DNA of 64,000 nt from Chlorobiota bacterium (GTDB lineage: Bacteria; Bacteroidota; Bacteroidia; Bacteroidales; F082): contig JAADIS010000003.1 in the NCBI GenBank assembly GCA_013151215.1, positions 19,477 to 83,476 of the forward strand, given 5' to 3'. The position numbers and the translations under genes were made by a program. Shown piece after piece: positions 48,842 through 56,015 of this stretch (the stretch's first letter is position 1; every line of letters begins with the position of its first letter). Under the pieces are notes generated by a model that saw nothing but the letters and a program-made list of their open reading frames with translations, searched no databases and was not told the DNA's origin.

Positions 48842-51781
48842 TTATTCCTCCTTTCTGATATTAATCTTGTATTTTAAAGGATAGGAGAGTACATTTTTAA
48901 TCTTTTTTATCAATGCTTGTCTCTTGCTCTTAGGTAAGGATGTCAGTAATTCCTCAAGGTTATAAAGTTCAACTTCGTTGAGGATTACCATAGGATCAAT
49001 ATTAATGGAACCCTTAAATATATCAAGAGCGTTTTTATCGGCTTTTTGCAAGCTGCTGTTTGCTGATACTACCAGTAAAACACTATCTGCCAAATTGATG
49101 AGCTTTATCGGGTAATTATTGTAAACTATTGAAGGCAACTCGATAAACATATAATCATATTCATAGTTTTCCTTCCTGATATTTTTTGCGTTCAACAAAT
49201 CGGGTATCGAATCCAAGTCGATGAAATCGTTACCAATCTTATAGGTGAACGAATAATTATAATCTTCTTCAAACTCGTTTTCGTTATCCTTGCTATAGTT
49301 GGCGTATAGTATTGTATGTCCCATGTCGCGCAGTCGGTTAACGATTTTCTGGCCCAATAAAGTCTTGCCCATTTTGTCCTGGGTGGAAACCATAAGGACA
49401 ATTTTCGGTTTTTTATCCTCATCCTGGGATCTTGCAAGCTTGACTTTGATATTTTGGATGATCATGTCAACCAACCTTCCGGTAATACGGGCTAATTCCC
49501 TGGCCTGGGCTGCCGAGCCGATTCGCGGGTAGGCACCTGCAAGCTCCAGTTTGGTTTCGTATTTAACCCTGTTTGGGCTCTTGACTGAAGAGTCGAAGTA
49601 TTCAAGGATAAGTATTACGAATGCCACCATGATAAGGCCGAACATAAATGCTGCCGCAATAAGTATTTTTGTTTTTGACGCTTTTGGCGAAATAGGGAAG
49701 AAGGCAGGGTCAACAACCTTTATGTTGGTTGACATATCAAGTCGCTGCTGCTTCATCTTCGCAGCGTTCAGGCTTCGTAAAAGCTCGAGGTAGGATTGTT
49801 CGGCAACCTTTATTTCGCGCTCTATTCGTTTAAGCATAGCACCGAGCGGCGCAAACTTTTGGTATGTCCTCACAAAATCCATCTTGCGCCTTGCCAAAAC
49901 AATAAGTGCGGCTTTTGCCTCCTCATAGCTTAGGGTGTTCGTCAACCAGCTTTCCAGCAATGTTTTTATCGGCATCCCCTGGGTTGAATGGCTATAAAGG
50001 AAAAGTTGGTCCACATACAGCTTTATATGGTCCTGTAAGTCTTTTTGCCTCAGGCGAAGCATGTTTAGCTTGTTCTTCGTCCTTTCGTCATAACTTTCCG
50101 ATAACTCGTTAAGCACTATTGCCTCAGTAATATCCGAGAGTTCTTTTTTCATTTGGTTTATCTCGTCGCTTTTCAGGTAAATACTGTCCCTGGCCGTTAA
50201 GTTAGTCTCAAGTTCCCTGAGCGACGAAGCCGACGAAGCCATCCTTACCTGTTCGTTTTGATAATATAGGTCGAGGTCTTCTTTCTGGCTTGCTATATAT
50301 TTACTCTGCTCATAGTAGTTGATGATATTGTTCTTCATATTGAACTTCAACAAGCGGTCTTCCGCTTCCTGGAGCTTTTTGTCTGCCAGGGCAACCTGTT
50401 CCTCAAAATAGTTAATAACAAGGTTTGTCTCGTTTTCGCGGAGCATCTTATAATTTTTCATAAAAACCTTTGATAAAATCTTAAGTGTCTGCTGGCATAT
50501 CCCGGGATCATCGGCTGAATAGATGATCTTTACCATATCGCTGTTCTTCTCCCTAAAGACCTGAAGTTGAGAGATTTTGGCAATACTATAATGGGGGTGC
50601 TGGCCATAATGCAATAGTCCGTAGATAAAGTTGCTGTCGTTGGCGCTATAGAAGGCCATCAAATTATTAAAAGTTTTCTGGAAGTCCTCCGGATTAATTC
50701 CTGATGGAGTTATGGGGTCTTTTTTTGATGCATCGGTACTACTGCTGATAGTAGTACTTATCTTAGTTGTAATGCCATCATAATTATCGTTGTTTGAGGA
50801 AACCGGGCTCGATTGAACAACAATCCCGGGTGAGACCTGTTTTACGGCATAGTCATAAGAAGAGCCCTGGTTTGACAAAGAATTATAACCTTGTTCGATT
50901 ATTATTTTCTGTCCGGGACTTAATGCCCTGTTATTCAAGTTATTGTTTTCGCGAAGCTTGCTTATGTTGATACCGTAGCGCTTAGCAATCGAATAGAGGG
51001 TCTCGCCACGCTTTACCGTATGGTATTTGGAAGTCATGCCCGAGGGAGTGCTTTTTTTGATAATAATTGATTGTCCTCCGGATAAATCGCCGGTGGTAAG
51101 GTTGTTCAGGTCCATCAGCTGCCCTCTGGATACTCCGTACCTACTGGCAATTTCCGATAATGATTCGCCTTGCTGGACCTCATGGAAAACATAATTGTTG
51201 TTATCGACAGCTGCCCTGTCCTTCCCGACGCCGGCAGAAGACCTGAATGCGGGGTCAACATATCCGTCTTGACGAATTTTGTTCTGGGCGGCTTTATTCT
51301 TCTTTTTGGTAATTTCTCTTTCAAGGGAGGTGATTTCTTTTTCGAGGTTTTTGATCTGTTCCTCCTTCTCGCGCTCTATTCCCGATTTATTGTATTTTAC
51401 AACTAAGTCCTTAACCCTTTTTGGTATAAACTCCTGGAGTTTCTTATAATGTTCTTTCGAGATGTACTGATTATTGTAGCTTTCGAGGGAAAGATCTTGT
51501 GCCAATAGCCAAAGTGAGGTGGAGACAATGGTTTGGCGCGAGCTTAACATAGCAATTATATTGTCGAACTGAGCGCTGGTTGTAAAAAAGTTTGAGCTTT
51601 GCTGCGTATTGGACTCAATGGAATAACCTGTTGTAATACCCGTATAGATCAACACTTCCGATTCATACTCCAAAGTTTGGTTCCTGGTTAAGAAATAGAC
51701 CACAAAGGCCAAGATTAGCGGAATGGCTATTAGTATTACCAAGTTACGTTTAAAAAGCTTTAAAAACTGACCAATATCCAT
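48842..51781 (-). CDS. Wzc/Wzz-type polysaccharide co-polymerase with two periplasmic LysM domains and degenerate C-terminal BY-kinase-like domain
   Basis: Two flanking TM helices; LysM FHEVQQGESLSEIASRYGVSRGQLMDLNNLTTGDLSGGQSIIIKK and YHTVKRGETLYSIAKRYGINISKLRENNNLNNRALSPGQKIIIEQ; C-terminal VLMVSTQDKMGKTLLGQKIV. Confidence 0.88.
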   Translation of the reverse strand: MDIGQFLKLFKRNLVILIAIPLILAFVVYFLTRNQTLEYESEVLIYTGITTGYSIESNTQQSSNFFTTSAQFDNIIAMLSSRQTIVSTSLWLLAQDLSLESYNNQYISKEHYKKLQEFIPKRVKDLVVKYNKSGIEREKEEQIKNLEKEITSLEREITKKKNKAAQNKIRQDGYVDPAFRSSAGVGKDRAAVDNNNYVFHEVQQGESLSEIASRYGVSRGQLMDLNNLTTGDLSGGQSIIIKKSTPSGMTSKYHTVKRGETLYSIAKRYGINISKLRENNNLNNRALSPGQKIIIEQGYNSLSNQGSSYDYAVKQVSPGIVVQSSPVSSNNDNYDGITTKISTTISSSTDASKKDPITPSGINPEDFQKTFNNLMAFYSANDSNFIYGLLHYGQHPHYSIAKISQLQVFREKNSDMVKIIYSADDPGICQQTLKILSKVFMKNYKMLRENETNLVINYFEEQVALADKKLQEAEDRLLKFNMKNNIINYYEQSKYIASQKEDLDLYYQNEQVRMASSASSLRELETNLTARDSIYLKSDEINQMKKELSDITEAIVLNELSESYDERTKNKLNMLRLRQKDLQDHIKLYVDQLFLYSHSTQGMPIKTLLESWLTNTLSYEEAKAALIVLARRKMDFVRTYQKFAPLGAMLKRIEREIKVAEQSYLELLRSLNAAKMKQQRLDMSTNIKVVDPAFFPISPKASKTKILIAAAFMFGLIMVAFVILILEYFDSSVKSPNRVKYETKLELAGAYPRIGSAAQARELARITGRLVDMIIQNIKVKLARSQDEDKKPKIVLMVSTQDKMGKTLLGQKIVNRLRDMGHTILYANYSKDNENEFEEDYNYSFTYKIGNDFIDLDSIPDLLNAKNIRKENYEYDYMFIELPSIVYNNYPIKLINLADSVLLVVSANSSLQKADKNALDIFKGSINIDPMVILNEVELYNLEELLTSLPKSKRQALIKKIKNVLSYPLKYKINIRKEE

Positions 51782-51788
51782 GTTAAAA

Positions 51789-52586
51789 TTATCTAATTAT
51801 AGTTATTAAGTTAAAGTGCATACCTGTAATAACCTCAAGAGCATCGTAATTTTTCTGAAATTCGGTAATAACTTTAATATAGTCGATTGCACCCCTGGTC
51901 TGAATCTCTTTGAGCCTGGCATATTCAGCAGTTGTTATCTCACCGTTCAAGAATTCATTTTGGGCCATTTGCATCTGTGTCAATGTAAAGGCCTGATAAT
52001 CATTATATATTTTAATCTGGCTCTGAAAGTTGACCAGGTCGTTATAAATGTTGATGACCCTGTCGGCCAGAAACCTCCTGTTAATTTCTTTTTGCGTTAA
52101 GGATAGCTCTATCCATTTTTTTTGCTTGTTGATCCTGTTTCTTCTGTCGATAAGGGTGACCAATGGCATGCGGATATAAAACCCCACTGCGTAATTTCCT
52201 CTCCACGATTGCGAATTGTAGAATTTGTTGGGGTTGTTCGGGTCGCTGATCTGAAGCTCCTGCCAGTCCCAATAATCCCATTTCCCGAAGTTGAGGTCAA
52301 CGCTCCAACGAAGCATGTCGAGCCATTCCCGCGCTGCCGACAGTTGTTCGTACCTGTAATAGTCAGCTTTCAGGTCTTCATAAAGCATATCGGGAGAATT
52401 GAACGCGGCAGAGTCGATAAGCACGCTCAAGGCAGGTAGCCTTTCGGTTATGTCATCAGTTAATGGGTTGAACTCCTGCTCTTTACCCTTGTTTGAATTC
52501 TGCGCAGACACATTTAGGCTAAAAATTGTGAGCAATAGGAACAACCACAAATCATTAAATATATTTCCCGATGTTGATTTTATCAT
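51789..52586 (-). CDS. Short TolC-like outer-membrane protein
   Basis: Signal peptide; GNYAVGFYIRMPLVTLIDRRNRINKQKKWIELSLTQKEI...RVINIYNDLVNFQSQIKIYNDYQAFTLTQMQMAQNEFLNGEITTAEYARLKEI. Confidence 0.65.
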   Translation of the reverse strand: MIKSTSGNIFNDLWLFLLLTIFSLNVSAQNSNKGKEQEFNPLTDDITERLPALSVLIDSAAFNSPDMLYEDLKADYYRYEQLSAAREWLDMLRWSVDLNFGKWDYWDWQELQISDPNNPNKFYNSQSWRGNYAVGFYIRMPLVTLIDRRNRINKQKKWIELSLTQKEINRRFLADRVINIYNDLVNFQSQIKIYNDYQAFTLTQMQMAQNEFLNGEITTAEYARLKEIQTRGAIDYIKVITEFQKNYDALEVITGMHFNLITIIR

Positions 52587-52692
52587 TTTTTTGGTCTCTC
52601 TATTCTAGAAATTTTGTCCAAACTACTAATATATGGCATACATTAAATTGTAGTTTTCATTTATTTATTAATAATTTCTCAACATATAATCG

Positions 52693-53919
52693 TCAAACAT
52701 TATCCTTCTGCAGCAATGCAGGAATCGTCCTTAAAATAAGTTTTATGTCCCCCCAAAATGAATAATTGTTAGCATACTGATTATCAAGCATTTTGCGCTC
52801 TTCTTCGCTCATCACGCCCTTTTTCCCCCTTAATTCCACCTGCCACAGACCTGTTATTCCGGCGGGTCCCATGAACCGCAGGCTCCAATCGTCGGATGTT
52901 AATAACTCTGCCTCGTACAAAGGCAGGGGGCGGTTGCCCACAATTGACATATCCCCTTTTAGAACGTTAAATAGCTGGGGTAGTTCGTCAATACTGGTGT
53001 TCCTGATAAAATTACCAACTTTGGTGATCCTGGGGTCATTGGATATTTTTATGAACGTGGAGTCTGTTAGTTCCTTTTTTTGTTTTATATACCAGTTCTC
53101 ACATATCTTGTGACCTTTGATATACAGGATAGGGGAACAATGCTCGCCTTCGGGAAGTTTTGCGCATTCGGGGCAGTTGAAATCCAGTTCGTAGTCCTTC
53201 TCGGCTTTTTTTTCTTTTCCCCCGTTCTTGCCGTCGGAGTATTGATTCAAATGTTTTAGCTCGGCAAGCTTGGCATCGGCGCCGGTGTACATTGACCTGA
53301 ATTTCAGGAAATCGAATATTTTATATCCCGTGCCGACCCTTTTGCTCTTATAAACTATGGGGCCTTTCGACTCAAGCCGTATGGCAAGGGAAACTATAAG
53401 AAGTATGGGTGAGATCATGAGGAGCACGCTGGCAGATACCAGTATGTCGAAGCCTCTTTTCATCAATGGTATCTTATACTCGTATTTTTTCTTCTTTTTG
53501 ACTTTTTGGTCAAGTATTTCGGAATAGTACTGTTGAAGCGACCTAATGCGGTTATAGATATCTATCGGTTTTACCGGATAAAAATAAAGATCGTCGATTA
53601 TGCCCTTTGCTGCAAAGGATTTTTTTAATAAATCGTCGTCTTTTTCAAACGCGAGCAGAATAATCGGCGTTTTCAATAACCTTTTGTTCCCTCTTAAAAT
53701 CCCTGCATACTCTATACCGTTCATTCCGTACATGAAAGCCTCGCAAACGATAGCATCTATGTCCTCGTCCGATTTAATATAACTATTGGCCTTTAGTCCA
53801 TTATCGAACTGTGTAAGCGCAAATAACTCAGTGTTCGCCCTTAAGTCCGCAATAAAGTTTTCGTTGCTTCCAACATAAAGAACTTGCAATGGTGAGCGAG
53901 TGGGATTTTCCATAATCAA
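52693..53919 (-). CDS. Initiating sugar transferase (polyprenyl-P glycosylphosphotransferase, WcaJ/PglC-like) fused to an N-terminal pseudo-receiver
   Basis: Receiver-like fold AIVCEAFMYGMNGIEYAGILRG ... FYPVKPIDIYNRI; PGT core MKRGFDILVSASVLLMISPILLIVSLAIRLESKGPIVYKSKRVG, FLKFRSMYTGAD, DPRITKVGNFIRNTSIDELPQLFNVLKGDMSIVGNRP. Confidence 0.93.
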   Translation of the reverse strand: MIMENPTRSPLQVLYVGSNENFIADLRANTELFALTQFDNGLKANSYIKSDEDIDAIVCEAFMYGMNGIEYAGILRGNKRLLKTPIILLAFEKDDDLLKKSFAAKGIIDDLYFYPVKPIDIYNRIRSLQQYYSEILDQKVKKKKKYEYKIPLMKRGFDILVSASVLLMISPILLIVSLAIRLESKGPIVYKSKRVGTGYKIFDFLKFRSMYTGADAKLAELKHLNQYSDGKNGGKEKKAEKDYELDFNCPECAKLPEGEHCSPILYIKGHKICENWYIKQKKELTDSTFIKISNDPRITKVGNFIRNTSIDELPQLFNVLKGDMSIVGNRPLPLYEAELLTSDDWSLRFMGPAGITGLWQVELRGKKGVMSEEERKMLDNQYANNYSFWGDIKLILRTIPALLQKDNV

Positions 53920-53932
53920 AAAATTTCGGAAA

Positions 53933-54298
53933 CTAGATTAGTAGGTTTTCAATCCTAATCGCCAATTCTTCCGGGTTAAAGGGTTTGACTATATAATCGT
54001 TTGCGCCCAGCTTTAGGCATTTAACCCTTTCAACACTACTTTCAATGCCCGAAAGCATTATTATGGGTATGTGTTTGAAGAAACCGCTCTCTTTTATTTT
54101 TTGCAATAATTCGTATCCGTCCATGTTCGGCATTTGTATATCAGCAACAATTAGGTCGGGCATATTACCTTCCTCTAGCGATTTCAATGCTTCGATACCG
54201 TCGTTGGAGGTGGTGACATTATAGCTTTTTCCCAAAAAATTCTCGAGTAACATTCTGATACTTAATTCATCGTCTATAATGAGTATTGTTTTCTTCAT
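53933..54298 (-). CDS. Stand-alone CheY-like receiver
   Basis: MKKTILIIDDELSIRMLLENFLG, LIVADIQMPNMDGYELLQKI, IIMLSGIES, YIVKPFNPEEL. Confidence 0.93.
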   Translation of the reverse strand: MKKTILIIDDELSIRMLLENFLGKSYNVTTSNDGIEALKSLEEGNMPDLIVADIQMPNMDGYELLQKIKESGFFKHIPIIMLSGIESSVERVKCLKLGANDYIVKPFNPEELAIRIENLLI

Positions 54299-54459
54299 AA
54301 AAAAAAGTTTATTTCAATTAATATTGTAACAAATATATAAAATATCACCCATATCCTGACATTTAATATGTATTTTATTTACATGGAAAAGTTAATAACT
54401 GGCTAATATTTAACGAAATTCTTTTTTTGATCGCTCAATTTGATCGAAATTAAGAGCGT

Positions 54460-54948
54460 TTAGTTGTATTTTCCGCTATCAGGACGGTAGATGGTCCATC
54501 TTTTGTTAAACGCCAATTCCTGTGATTTATAGCGTTTGCCTGCATCGTTTTCAACTATGATCCTAAAAGTGCTAAATTTAAATTCACTGGAATTGAGCAG
54601 TTTATAAAACTCGTCGAAATCTAGCCCGGTAATCGTTTCTATTTGTCCATCCTCCCTTGCCCTTTCTTGTTTTTCCTTTTCGGCAAGATCTATAATCAGT
54701 CTTTCGCGCTTGCTGTTTATCAGTTCCGCCTTGGGCGGGTGCAAGCTCAGGTTTTTGTTGCGCATGGTTTTAATTATAACTGATTTATGTTTCCCGTCCT
54801 TCTTCTCTATTAAAACCCACATCTGCATTTCAGGGAATAGCTGGTGCGAAAGCCAGTAAGGGCGCGGCTTGGCATATCTTATTTGCCAAACTGCCACACC
54901 CCCGATTATCAACCCGAAGACTATAACGTAAGTAAGTATATCTTCCAT
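54460..54948 (-). CDS. Hypothetical protein with N-terminal TM
   Basis: MEDILTYVIVFGLIIGGVAVWQIRYAKPRPYW; open frame between same-strand genes. Confidence 0.6.
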   Translation of the reverse strand: MEDILTYVIVFGLIIGGVAVWQIRYAKPRPYWLSHQLFPEMQMWVLIEKKDGKHKSVIIKTMRNKNLSLHPPKAELINSKRERLIIDLAEKEKQERAREDGQIETITGLDFDEFYKLLNSSEFKFSTFRIIVENDAGKRYKSQELAFNKRWTIYRPDSGKYN

Positions 54949-54951
54949 TGC

Positions 54952-55998
54952 TTAGTACTTGTTTATTAATGAAGCTTCGTCGCCCAGGAGAATGCCGATT
55001 ATCTTGGTTTGTTCCCTGCTGTCGAAAATTATTTTAAGTATCATTGTCAAAGGTGCCGCAATGAGCATTCCCACAGGCCCAAGGATGTATCCCCAAAACA
55101 ACAACGATATAAACACGATCAGGGGGGAAAGCCCTAAATTCCTGCCCATCAACGGCGGTTCGATAATTGATCCGATCAGTGAATTCACGACTAAATAGAC
55201 AATAGCAGTGATAACCCCCTCAAAAAAACCCAGCTGTATAAATGCAAGTATCACCGCCGGGATAGCGGCAATAATAGATCCGATGCTCGGGATGAAGTTC
55301 AGGATGAACGCCAATAATCCCCATAAAAGGGCAAAGTCAACGCCAATAATCGATAAAGCCACGTAAACGATTAGGCCCGTTGCAAAGCTTGTAATGGTCT
55401 TAATGCCAAAATATATCCTGATATTCTTTATTATCTTATCGAAACCTTTCATGGAATCCGACGAGATAATCCTCATTTTCTTGCCGAAGCTCTTCACCTC
55501 CAGCATCATGAAGATGAATATGAAAAACACGAGGAAAGGATCGCCGACTATGCTAGGAAGGCTGGCAACAAATGATTTTGAGGAGCCAATTATATCAGCA
55601 GACTGGAGAATATTCCTGATATTAAATTTATCGTCGATAAGGCCATTGCGGAACAAGAAGGAATATAGGCCATCCCAATAAGTTAATAACTTCTCCTCAT
55701 AAAAGGGCAGCTTGCCTGTAAAGCCATCCAGTGACTTCGTCAATAAGAAACCAAATAAATAGAGTATTACGAATATTATTGTTATCACGATTATAATTGC
55801 CAATATGCCCGGAATGTTTTTCTTGCGGAGCCATAAAAACGGCGAGAGCGATATTGATGTCAAAAACAAGGCTACCAACACTATGGTTACCAGGTTCGAC
55901 GCGGTTTTCAAGCCGGCCACCACAATTACCACGCATGCGGCAATTACCCAAAACCTCAGTCCTTTATAACTGCTCCATAATTTTTCGTCGAACTCCAT
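54952..55998 (-). CDS. AI-2E family transporter
   Basis: LLAFILNFIPSIGSIIAAIPAVILAFIQLG; GNLGLSPLIVFISLLFWGYILGPVGMLIAAPLT-type motif. Confidence 0.9.
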   Translation of the reverse strand: MEFDEKLWSSYKGLRFWVIAACVVIVVAGLKTASNLVTIVLVALFLTSISLSPFLWLRKKNIPGILAIIIVITIIFVILYLFGFLLTKSLDGFTGKLPFYEEKLLTYWDGLYSFLFRNGLIDDKFNIRNILQSADIIGSSKSFVASLPSIVGDPFLVFFIFIFMMLEVKSFGKKMRIISSDSMKGFDKIIKNIRIYFGIKTITSFATGLIVYVALSIIGVDFALLWGLLAFILNFIPSIGSIIAAIPAVILAFIQLGFFEGVITAIVYLVVNSLIGSIIEPPLMGRNLGLSPLIVFISLLFWGYILGPVGMLIAAPLTMILKIIFDSREQTKIIGILLGDEASLINKY

Positions 55999-56015
55999 AG
56001 TATATTTATTAGATA

